Below, piece by piece: positions 38,886 through 44,876 of a stretch of DNA of 56,193 nucleotides. The stretch covers positions 1 to 56,193 of IMG/VR virus record IMGVR_UViG_3300033141_000787; one strand, 5' to 3'. The position numbers and the translations under genes were made by a program. Below the pieces are notes generated by a model that had not been told where the DNA came from, did not search any database, and worked only from the letters and a program-made list of their open reading frames with translations. The stretch is from a virus. The first letter of the stretch is position 1. Each line of letters begins with the position of its first letter.

Positions 38886-39248
38886 TCAGTCAAATTCTAT
38901 CTTTATATCTTGTAGTTTATCTAACAGAAATCCCTTTATTCGTTCGTATATAGATTCTGCTATTTCGTTAATCATCCACTCATCATCATCTTCATCTTCT
39001 TCTGTACTCCAAGTTTCAATTCCAGCAAGTTCAAGAGCACCTGGCTGCCATGAATTATTTGAGAGCCAATCTCCAAAACTAAGAGAAAGCTCGATTTCCT
39101 CTTTTATTGTGAGAGCTTCTTCCAGTTCTTCTATGCTGTCAAATTCTTTTGCATAGATAGGGATTCTCCACCCTGTCCATCCGAAATTTTTGGCTATCTT
39201 AATTTCATCTTGTAAGCCTTTAGTATGGATATATATTTTCTTTTCCAT
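38886..39248 (-). CDS. Hypothetical acidic protein
   Basis: ATG 39248 follows AAGGAGG and gives 120 residues: IYIHTKGLQDEIKIAKNFGWTGWRIPIYAKEFDSIEELEE, followed by an acidic stretch (TEEDEDDDEW) and a helical end. The highly acidic segment could mimic DNA, which is known for several anti-host or anti-restriction phage proteins, but this is speculation. Confidence 0.5.
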   Translation of the reverse strand: MEKKIYIHTKGLQDEIKIAKNFGWTGWRIPIYAKEFDSIEELEEALTIKEEIELSLSFGDWLSNNSWQPGALELAGIETWSTEEDEDDDEWMINEIAESIYERIKGFLLDKLQDIKIEFD

Positions 39249-39264
39249 TTTTATCCTCCTTATA

Positions 39265-39492
39265 CTATAATAAGTTATAGTTCTTATTAATGTAATTAAT
39301 GCAGTACTCGACAGCTTCGGGCATGTCCACAATAAACTTCCCTCTTGCAAGCTGTGAGCGTATACAAGCAGCGTATGCAATATTACGAATATATTGTTCT
39401 ACAGTCTCATATTTAATTCTGGGAATCTCCTGTACCACTCTATCACAGTGGTTGCGGAGACTGCGACGTTGGTTCTTGTCTATTCTATACAT
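39265..39492 (-). CDS. Small basic helical protein
   Basis: A 75-residue protein (RSLRNHCDRVVQEIPRIKYETVEQYIRNIAYAACIRSQLARG) with several helices and a C-terminus INYINKNYNLL. AGGAGGAGG precedes its ATG and forms part of the broken gene upstream. Function unknown. Confidence 0.5.
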   Translation of the reverse strand: MYRIDKNQRRSLRNHCDRVVQEIPRIKYETVEQYIRNIAYAACIRSQLARGKFIVDMPEAVEYCINYINKNYNLL

Positions 39493-39494
39493 TA

Positions 39495-39612
39495 TTACCT
39501 CCTCCTCTTATTTCTTTTTATACTTACTACCTTTAACCGGTATAATTGCCAGTTCTCATCAAACTCTTTCCTGATTAGCACCGTCTTATTGGTATATTTA
39601 TCCAGTTCTCAT
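39495..39612 (-). pseudogene. Small gene with a one-base frameshift after its start
   Basis: The minus strand has ATG at 39612 followed after one extra base by a coding-like frame: ELDKYTNKTVLIRKEFDE, WQLYRLKVVSIKRNKRRR, then TAA. Removing one base gives an uninterrupted 38-residue protein. ATGAGAACTGG is also found twice here, 53 bases apart. It is either a natural frameshift or an assembly error. Confidence 0.4.
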
Positions 39613-39639
39613 AGCTTGGTCTTCTATATATATATTTAG

Positions 39640-39855
39640 TTAATAAATAATACAGGTAGTATGTGGGTCGTTTTTATACTCTTTAACAGCCTTATTAACA
39701 TCAGCGTCAGGACTTATACTAAGACTAACACCGTTAAAATTAAAATGCACGTAAGAGATATTAAGTTTCTCAGCTAACTCTTTTGCTTGTGTTACAGCTT
39801 CCCTTATACTTGTACCTGCTAAGAAACTGACTGATAACGTTGCACGTAGTCTCAT
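39640..39855 (-). CDS. Small alpha/beta protein
   Basis: The 71-residue protein (TLSVSFLAGTSIREAVTQAKELAEKLNISYVHFNFNGVSLSI) has a beta-alpha-beta plan with a final KEYKNDPHTT. This resembles short phage proteins with the same strand-helix-strand pattern. AAGGAGAA precedes its ATG. Confidence 0.55.
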   Translation of the reverse strand: MRLRATLSVSFLAGTSIREAVTQAKELAEKLNISYVHFNFNGVSLSISPDADVNKAVKEYKNDPHTTCIIY

Positions 39856-39924
39856 TGTTTAATTCTCCTTGTTATTTGTTCCTGTTAATTTGATTGCATA
39901 CATTCTGATGCCTTCTTCATGTTT

Positions 39925-40467
39925 CTATTCTAAGCGTCTTGGCATTATTAACCCTTTAATATCACCCATTTCAAACTCGACAGCCTGGTATTGCTCTCTG
40001 AACGTAAATACTACGCCAGAGTCGTTATTACCAGCCTGTTTGAGAGCTTTGATAAGACTCTCCAATACGCTCAGCGTGAAGGCAGTTTTGTATTTAATAT
40101 CTCCTTCTGGCCAGATTGCATCTATTTGCGGATAATCACTTACACTTTCTGTAAGTAATATCTTGTCCTCACATTCAACGGAGATATTGCTGCCTCCAGT
40201 CTCCTTAATAGTTAGTTGTAAATCTTTATTTCGTTTGCCTTTTACCGACTTTATAAGCTTTATTAAGCTCTCTTTGTTTAAATGTATGGGTTCTTTCAGT
40301 TTGTTGCCTGTTGTTGTACTACCTGTATATGGCACTTCAATAAGTACGTATCCATCAGTACTTACGCTTTTACCCTGTTCAAAGCGGATACACTTTAGGG
40401 CTTTGTGTGGATGCTTCTTGTCAGCTACTACTGAACATTTAACATTTCTTGCTGTTGGATTTCTCAT
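39925..40467 (-). CDS. DNA sliding-clamp-like protein
   Basis: The 180-residue protein opens with VADKKHPHKALKCIRFEQGKSVSTDGYVLIEVPY and ends FREQYQAVEFEMGDIKGLIMPRRLE, with FTLSVLESLIKALKQAGNN between. The DGY-x-L-I motif and the '(G)-x-I-M-P-R-R-L' end are typical of the DnaN clamp fold in short phage proteins. It is smaller than a bacterial clamp (about 365 residues), so it might form a ring with more subunits or act as a partial mimic. One-base overlap with the preceding gene. Confidence 0.6.
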   Translation of the reverse strand: MRNPTARNVKCSVVADKKHPHKALKCIRFEQGKSVSTDGYVLIEVPYTGSTTTGNKLKEPIHLNKESLIKLIKSVKGKRNKDLQLTIKETGGSNISVECEDKILLTESVSDYPQIDAIWPEGDIKYKTAFTLSVLESLIKALKQAGNNDSGVVFTFREQYQAVEFEMGDIKGLIMPRRLE

Positions 40468-40673
40468 TATAACACCTCCATATTTATTGTACCATCTTCA
40501 CTTACTATACCATTTTCAATAAGGCTTCTTGCTGTACGTCCATAGAAGCCTTGTAAAGTCCAAGCCTTTCCTGTACGTATCAATTCAGCGAACAGCTCAA
40601 CAGCCTCCGACTCGTTAAGTTCTCCATTTTCAAATCTGATTATTGAGTCTATTATATCGATATTATTATTCAT
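40467..40673 (-). CDS. Widespread small phage protein (LQGFYGRTA family)
   Basis: The 68-residue protein has RFENGELNESEAVELFAELIRTGKAWTLQGFYGRTARSLIENG, a highly characteristic small protein of tailed phages. Its function is not known. The ATG overlaps the stop of a frameshifted mini-gene, and its end overlaps the clamp-like gene. Confidence 0.75.
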   Translation of the reverse strand: MNNNIDIIDSIIRFENGELNESEAVELFAELIRTGKAWTLQGFYGRTARSLIENGIVSEDGTINMEVL

Positions 40674-40779
40674 AGCTTATCTTCCTTTGGCACTAATTTC
40701 TCGTTCTTGTATTCATAGTTCCTATTAATAAATTCTATACTATCTATAAAATAAGAGTTATTTTACCTATTGTGCTCAT
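40670..40779 (-). pseudogene. Small gene broken by a one-base deletion in an A-run
   Basis: From ATG 40779 the frame stops early, but adding one A to the AAAA run at about 40764-40761 gives a 36-residue protein (MSTIGKNNSYFIDSIEFINR, then YEYKNEKLVPKEDKL) ending in the TGA that overlaps the next start. AAGG precedes the ATG. An indel in a homopolymer points to either recent decay or a sequencing error. Confidence 0.45.
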
Positions 40780-40794
40780 TTTAAAGCCTTCTTA

Positions 40795-41124
40795 CTAAGC
40801 AATTTTTAAGTTGTATACAAACTTGGCAAAAGCTCCAATAGTCCTGAACCAGTATATTTCATCTATATGCTCAACTATAAATTCCATAAGTTCATCTATG
40901 CTATACTTGAAAGCATTATCGTGCATACCGTTAGGATTATCAATCATTATCATGTTATATCTTATATCTGCCGGATTGCTCGTGTACTTAGCTGCATGTA
41001 TTAAATAAAAATCATGTCTGTTATACCAGACAAGCACACCATTATTTGTATCGCTTTTGAATTTTTCCTTTAGCTTACTAAGAGTGATTACAGCCTCCGG
41101 CTTATCATCTTCTATTATCTTCAT
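40795..41124 (-). CDS. Hypothetical protein
   Basis: The 109-residue protein (AVITLSKLKEKFKSDTNNGVLVWYNRHDFYLIHAAKYTSN, DELMEFIVEHIDEIYWFRT) has a small alpha/beta look. AAGGAG precedes its ATG. No family recognised. Confidence 0.5.
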   Translation of the reverse strand: MKIIEDDKPEAVITLSKLKEKFKSDTNNGVLVWYNRHDFYLIHAAKYTSNPADIRYNMIMIDNPNGMHDNAFKYSIDELMEFIVEHIDEIYWFRTIGAFAKFVYNLKIA

Positions 41125-41138
41125 GATAAGGTCTCCTT

Positions 41139-41396
41139 TTATTTAGTTATAGAATTATAGTATTCTACTTCAAATGTCCCACTAAGTATATTCGCTTTAA
41201 TAACATCAATTGTTAGGCCAAGATTATTATTCCCTTTAAGCTGTTCATTTCTTAGATAGGTAAGTATCTTGTAGTAAGTCTTATCTGATATGTTGTTATC
41301 AACTATGAAATTAACTAACTCATTGACCTTGTCGATACCTACACGTTCAATAAGACTATCTTCAAGGAATTGCATAGTTTTATAGATACTGTTCAT
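41139..41396 (-). CDS. Small helical protein
   Basis: ATG 41396 follows GAGGAGG and gives 85 residues (KTMQFLEDSLIERVGIDKVNELVNFIVDNNI, YYKILTYLRNEQLKG). All-helical, no motif. Two upstream in-frame ATGs lie within the previous gene. Confidence 0.5.
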   Translation of the reverse strand: MNSIYKTMQFLEDSLIERVGIDKVNELVNFIVDNNISDKTYYKILTYLRNEQLKGNNNLGLTIDVIKANILSGTFEVEYYNSITK

Positions 41397-41418
41397 AGTT
41401 TGCCTCCTCTTAATGTTA

Positions 41419-41661
41419 CTAATAATACTTCTTGATAAGATATACAGGGATAGTATAGTTCTTTGTATCTGTAATTTCCACATACTCTTTTGAGGTATCA
41501 TCATATTTTACTTCGATAATATCTTTAGATATTCTTTTCCAGTCCTCTTCGGAAATGCCATAAACAGAGGATTTTGGAAATAATTTATGCTTTGTTTTAT
41601 TTGTATTGTTTTTATGATACAGCTTCACAGCTATTTTATGCGGATATAATTTCACTTTCAT
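41419..41661 (-). CDS. Small basic hypothetical protein
   Basis: The 80-residue protein (VKLYPHKIAVKLYHKNNTNKTKHKLFPKSS, WKRISKDIIEVKYDDTSKEYVEI) is basic at the start with beta strands at the end. GGGAG precedes the ATG. No family recognised. Confidence 0.5.
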   Translation of the reverse strand: MKVKLYPHKIAVKLYHKNNTNKTKHKLFPKSSVYGISEEDWKRISKDIIEVKYDDTSKEYVEITDTKNYTIPVYLIKKYY

Positions 41662-41715
41662 ATTAAAGTCTCCCTTGTCTTAATGATATTAATTAATCCC
41701 TTAATGTTATTGGCA

Positions 41716-41889
41716 TTATGGCATGGTAAATGTACGTATTATCTGCCCTATCTCATAACTACTTACTTGATAGGGACAGTTGCCGGAAATTCTATCTTCT
41801 TGATACCAGACCTGTCCGCATCTGGTACAGATATAAACCACGTGACCGGATAAATCGTTTATTTTTATTATGTTATGCTTTATTTTCAT
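41716..41889 (-). CDS. Zinc-knuckle mini-protein
   Basis: ATG 41889 follows GGAG and gives 57 residues. INDLSGHVVYICTRCGQVWYQEDRISGNCPY holds a CxxC and a later Cys, similar in plan to the gene at 41979 (FPSGRIITICTDCNQIV). The two are probably duplicates separated by a strong hairpin. Confidence 0.6.
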   Translation of the reverse strand: MKIKHNIIKINDLSGHVVYICTRCGQVWYQEDRISGNCPYQVSSYEIGQIIRTFTMP

Positions 41890-41919
41890 TCTTTTGACTC
41901 CGTTTTTGGTTATAGGAAA

Positions 41920-41944
41920 GCCCTGTCTCATAGTAGGACAGGGC
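41920..41944 (-). terminator. Terminator-like 8-bp hairpin
   Basis: GCCCTGTC (41920-41927) pairs perfectly with GACAGGGC (41937-41944) around a 9-base loop; on the minus strand it is followed by TTTCC. The short T-run makes termination partial at best, so attenuation between the two zinc-knuckle genes is possible. Confidence 0.45.
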
Positions 41945-41978
41945 GTATGATGGATGATTTTAGACCGGTTGACCGGTT

Positions 41979-42149
41979 TTAAAGCGGTAAGGATAGTGAC
42001 ATATCATGCCCGCTTGTTTGTAGTTCCTGCAGTTGGTCGTAATCATAACGTGTTAACGGTCTATGTACTATCTGGTTGCAGTCCGTGCAGATGGTAATTA
42101 TCCGGCCGGATGGGAATTGTAGTTCTTTAGTGTGTTTATGTTTGCACAT
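41979..42149 (-). CDS. Zinc-knuckle mini-protein
   Basis: ATG 42149 follows GGGAG and gives 56 residues with CKHKHTKELQF, IITICTDCNQIVH. The Cys/His set fits a small zinc-binding fold. Codon and base use is GC-richer than neighbours (GGCCGG tracts), hinting at separate origin together with the gene at 42252. Confidence 0.6.
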   Translation of the reverse strand: MCKHKHTKELQFPSGRIITICTDCNQIVHRPLTRYDYDQLQELQTSGHDMSLSLPL

Positions 42150-42172
42150 TGTTCGTTGTCTCCCATGTCTGA

Positions 42173-42226
42173 CCTGCCTTACTAACAAGGCAGGATGCCG
42201 GCACTGCATATAAACAGCACCGGCAT
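42173..42226 (-). promoter_or_regulatory. Two adjacent strong hairpins in an intergenic leader
   Basis: CCTGCCTT/AAGGCAGG (42173-42180 with 42187-42194, loop ACTAAC) is directly followed by ATGCCGG/CCGGCAT (42195-42201 with 42220-42226). They fill the gap between the genes at 42252 and 42149. No U-run follows. RNA processing or attenuation are possible. Confidence 0.5.
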
Positions 42227-42251
42227 TGATTAGTTGGTTGGCTAAAGCGGT

Positions 42252-42599
42252 TTAAATGTAGTCAGCCGGATTGAATCCGTCCGGTTTTACCGTACCGGTT
42301 TTGTACTTTCCGGCATCTAATTTCTCGTACTCTTTTATGGCTTTTGCCAAGAGTTCGTGGATTGCTTTTGCCTTGTTCAATTTCAACCTGAGCAATGTTT
42401 TTGTGTACGGCCTGTCTTCAATCATCGACGGGAACATGTCGAATAGGACGATTTTAGGCGTTGTCTCATCATAAGACCTTATATTACAGGCTGTAACGCC
42501 CCCGTTGCTAAACGTCTCTTTGAATCCTATCGACTTGAGAACGACGTCTTTGTTTACATCATAGTCGCTTTTCTTTTTGCTTGCTTTTGTACGTGCCAT
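42252..42599 (-). CDS. Hypothetical basic protein
   Basis: The 115-residue protein has a Lys-rich N-terminus (ARTKASKKKSDYDVNKDVV), a central beta region (NGGVTACNIRSYDETTPKIVLFDMFPSM) and a helix (LRLKLNKAKAIHELLAKAIKEYEKL). Its base composition is GC-richer than the phage average. No family recognised. Confidence 0.55.
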   Translation of the reverse strand: MARTKASKKKSDYDVNKDVVLKSIGFKETFSNGGVTACNIRSYDETTPKIVLFDMFPSMIEDRPYTKTLLRLKLNKAKAIHELLAKAIKEYEKLDAGKYKTGTVKPDGFNPADYI

Positions 42600-42680
42600 C
42601 TTACTTCTCCTTACGTTTTATTACTCCGGCACTATTTCCTTACATGCTTAGCCGGTATATAGCATGCAAGTATCTTATTA

Positions 42681-42860
42681 TTATATATATTCTTTAAAGA
42701 TATGTTTAAGCATGTCGTATGCTTCATCTCTAAATATTTCTCTTGTATCAGTCCTGTTATTTATTATTGCAATTTGTTTCAGCCGATTATTAATCATTAT
42801 AGTATAGCAATAGTCAACGTCTGTTATAGTTATTTCAATACTATCAATTGTCTTTTCCAT
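42681..42860 (-). CDS. 59-residue small protein
   Basis: ATG 42860 follows GAGGTG and encodes EKTIDSIEITITDVDYCYTIMINNRLKQIAIINNRTDT and a C-terminal helix. Beta then helix, no motif. It is separated from 42599 by 81 bp that hold only its own tail and the next ribosome binding site. Confidence 0.55.
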   Translation of the reverse strand: MEKTIDSIEITITDVDYCYTIMINNRLKQIAIINNRTDTREIFRDEAYDMLKHIFKEYI

Positions 42861-42901
42861 AGTTGCACCTCTTTTCTTGTTACGTTACTATACTGTTAGT
42901 G

Positions 42902-43060
42902 TTATTGTATATGTAGTACTGCTTTTATTATCTCATCTTTGTCTACTTCCTCAAATTCAAGCATTATCTTGCTGATATTAATTCCGTGTTTTTCCGTAAA
43001 TCTAATAATATCAACAAGTAACTCTGCTGCATTACCTTTTATAAACATTAGCTTTTCCAT
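42902..43060 (-). CDS. 52-residue helical protein, first gene of the minus block
   Basis: ATG 43060 follows AGAGGG and encodes MEKLMFIKGNAAELLVDIIRF and two more helices. It is the first gene downstream of the sigma-54-type element at 43123-43138, with a leader of about 50 bases. A regulatory role in early infection is possible but not shown. Confidence 0.55.
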   Translation of the reverse strand: MEKLMFIKGNAAELLVDIIRFTEKHGINISKIMLEFEEVDKDEIIKAVLHIQ

Positions 43061-43122
43061 AATATACCCTCTCTTATTAATAATACTTTATATGTTGTCT
43101 GCCGTGCCACGCTCACATATAC

Positions 43123-43138
43123 AGCAAAGCCCGTGCCA
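43123..43138 (-). promoter_or_regulatory. Sigma-54 type (-24/-12) promoter for the early block
   Basis: On the minus strand TGGCACG (43138-43132), four bases GGCT, then TTGCT (43127-43123): an exact match to the TGGCACG-N4-TTGCW consensus, with GG and GC ten bases apart. Transcription should begin near 43112 and reach the gene at 43060. The site lies in the intergenic divergent region, where a promoter is expected. Sigma-54 promoters need an activator bound upstream; none is encoded by the phage as far as I can see. Confidence 0.6.
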
Positions 43139-43500
43139 AACTTTCGGCTGACTGCCTAACCTTAGCAAAAACAACCGCTTAGCATTTTATTACTTTATAC
43201 TTGTATATTACATAAAAAGGCCAATTTTAGGCCATCTATCCGATTTTTGTCCAGCCCGTCTTTATTCGTTCGGGCATAATATAGACCGCTTGCGGCTTCG
43301 GCAAGATGCCCGCTCCGATGTTCTGCCCGGTCGATTCCAGCCCGTGTGGTCGATTCCAGACCATGCCGTAAGTCCTTGAAAAAGAAGGCTTTATGAAAAA
43401 TAACGAAAATCTAATATACGAAAACCCGATTTTACGGGGGCGGGTGTTGTTATGGTATATCCCTCTCTTAAAACATATATATATTTACATTAACATTCGT
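43139..43500. other. GC-rich divergent intergenic region with repeats
   Basis: The stretch 43230-43460 is GC-rich in an AT-rich genome. It holds the 12-bp direct repeat GGTCGATTCCAG at 43329-43340 and 43348-43359, a GCCCG/CGGGC hairpin near 43255-43276, and CTTGC/GCAAG around 43290. It is 100-250 bp upstream of the sigma-54 element on the minus strand. A 42-residue ORF (43236-43364, minus: MVWNRPHG...PERIKTGWTKIG) lies inside. Activator binding, an origin or a small RNA gene could explain it. Confidence 0.5.
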
Positions 43501-43527
43501 ATCTGCTAAAATATATTATTTATTTGC

Positions 43528-43555
43528 TTGCATATTTGAATAATAGTAGTATATT
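43528..43555 (+). promoter_or_regulatory. Probable sigma-70 promoter for the packaging genes
   Basis: TTGCAT (43528-43533),16 bases, then TATATT (43550-43555), with AAAGGAGGGG and ATG 43594 following. Spacing and hexamers are less ideal than the 48-kb promoter, but the position ahead of the plus block is right. Confidence 0.5.
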
Positions 43556-43593
43556 ATCTTAGTAACGTGTATAACAGTATAAAGGAGGGGATT

Positions 43594-43950
43594 ATGTTAA
43601 AATTACTTGTAGGGACGTTCTTATTATTAGCTGGGCTGTTGCATTACAGTCCGTCATTTAGAATGTCTTATGATACCTTAGCATTTACTGGTGATAAGAT
43701 TCAGCATTGTGCTGGCTCATATATGCTGACCTTGGCGTATTGGAAGGTATTTAGCTTATCGGCCGCAGATGCTGCGTATTTGGCCTTAATATCTGGTACT
43801 GTATGGGAAATTAAGGATGCCTATGTGCCTTATGAGAAGCATGGTTGGATAGGCGGAGATGGATTCTCCACTAATGACCTCATAGCAGACACAATAGGTA
43901 TCTTTATGGCTCTAATAACTATCTTAATATTACATACTTTAGGAGTATAG
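43594..43950 (+). CDS. DUF2279/YfiM-like membrane protein
   Basis: ATG 43594 follows AAAGGAGGGG and gives 118 residues. An N-terminal hydrophobic helix (LLVGTFLLLAGLLHY) is followed by TGDKIQHCAGSYMLTLAYW, SGTVWEIKDAY and FSTNDLIADTIGIFMALI. The D-K-x-Q-H, W-E-x-x-D and D-x-x-AD-x-xG pattern is that of the DUF2279/YfiM group of small membrane proteins. First gene of the late block, 1 bp before the small terminase. Confidence 0.6.
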   Translation: MLKLLVGTFLLLAGLLHYSPSFRMSYDTLAFTGDKIQHCAGSYMLTLAYWKVFSLSAADAAYLALISGTVWEIKDAYVPYEKHGWIGGDGFSTNDLIADTIGIFMALITILILHTLGV

Positions 43951-43951
43951 T

Positions 43952-44713
43952 ATGTATACTAAAAGGATTAAAGGCGAGCTTAACTATATATTTGATACGG
44001 TTGATGAATTTGTGCAGCATTTTAGTCCTGATGTGCCGGAGTTATGGGACGATTGGCGTACTGCTCCGGTTGGGGCATGGGTAAAGTCTGATGACGGCCG
44101 GATATGCCAGATTATTCATAGGGGTAAGCTCAGAGATGGCGAGTATATAAGGACTATACTTGGAGCTTATAACTGCAATTCGCCGTCTGAATTCTTGGAT
44201 ACAGACCCATTGCAGCACTCAAACAGGTTCTCATTTGGCAGAAATAGATGGATAGGCGACTATGCTACACGCTCAGAAAAGCGGTGGATATTCTTTATGA
44301 TGAATGGAGCAGACCCTATAGTAGCTTACAAGATGGCATATCCAAAGGCAAAAAGCGAGAATTATATATATAAAAGAGTACATGATTTATTAACATCAAG
44401 GAGAATAAAAATGGCTATGAAACGTGAAGCTAAGGAGGCTGCTGATAAACTTGGTGTCAGTGCCGAATATGTAATAAACGGATTTAAGAAGCTACACGAA
44501 AAGGCAAAGCACGAGAAGTATAAATTGGACGCTCTTAAAGAGCTTGCTAAAATAGCTGACGTATATCCAGATGAACCTAAGCAAAAGGGCTGGACTCCAA
44601 TAGACGGAGGAGGTATAATAGATGCTAACGAGATTGAAGATGTAAACCAAGAGCTCTTAGATGCACCTAATGTACCGAGTCTTAATCCAGCGAAAGGAGT
44701 TAACGATGCCTAA
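43952..44713 (+). CDS. terS: Terminase small subunit
   Basis: The 253-residue protein contains the phage terminase small-subunit core: FFMMNGADPIVAYKMAYPKAKSENYIYKRVHDLLTSRRIKMAMKREA followed by a helix pair (LGVSAEYVINGFKKLHEKA, LDALKELAKIADV), the HTH and oligomerisation arrangement of terminase_2-type proteins. It recognises viral DNA for packaging. The gene stands directly before the large subunit, separated only by a basic mini-protein. Confidence 0.8.
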   Translation: MYTKRIKGELNYIFDTVDEFVQHFSPDVPELWDDWRTAPVGAWVKSDDGRICQIIHRGKLRDGEYIRTILGAYNCNSPSEFLDTDPLQHSNRFSFGRNRWIGDYATRSEKRWIFFMMNGADPIVAYKMAYPKAKSENYIYKRVHDLLTSRRIKMAMKREAKEAADKLGVSAEYVINGFKKLHEKAKHEKYKLDALKELAKIADVYPDEPKQKGWTPIDGGGIIDANEIEDVNQELLDAPNVPSLNPAKGVNDA

Positions 44714-44876
44714 AAAGTTAGAACGTAAACTTAAAAGAGAAGCTAAGAAGAAAGGTCTTACCGGAAAACGTGCAGATGCTTACGTATATGGTACTATGCG
44801 TAAACTCGGTTGGAAGCCGAGCAGAGAAAAGAAGAGCAGTAAGAAGCACGTTAAAAAAGCACGCAAGAAGAGATGA
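44706..44876 (+). CDS. Basic mini-protein between terminase subunits
   Basis: ATG 44706 follows AAAGGAG and gives 56 residues, over 40% Lys/Arg (KKLERKLKREAKKKG, AYVYGTMRKLGWKPS). It overlaps both neighbours: 8 bp with the small terminase and 4 bp (ATGA) with the large. It likely binds DNA. Similar short basic proteins are common in phage structural operons. Confidence 0.65.
   Translation: MPKKLERKLKREAKKKGLTGKRADAYVYGTMRKLGWKPSREKKSSKKHVKKARKKR

Noticed and set aside
39493-39639. Short direct repeats suggestive of a CRISPR array
   Set aside because: Only two copies of an 11-base repeat (ATGAGAACTGG) are present, with no regular spacers, and no cas-type operon. The repeat is part of a broken gene.
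42939-43151. 70-residue plus-strand ORF in the early leader
   Set aside because: It is antisense to the 52-residue gene at 42902-43060 that has a ribosome binding site, and it crosses the promoter region.
43081-43160. Second attC-like site at the divergent region, because of GCCTAAC
   Set aside because: GCCTAAC fits a core site, but the partner end is GTTGTCT on the wrong side (GTT...AAC order), and no supporting fold was found. The sigma-54 element explains the conserved-looking bases better.
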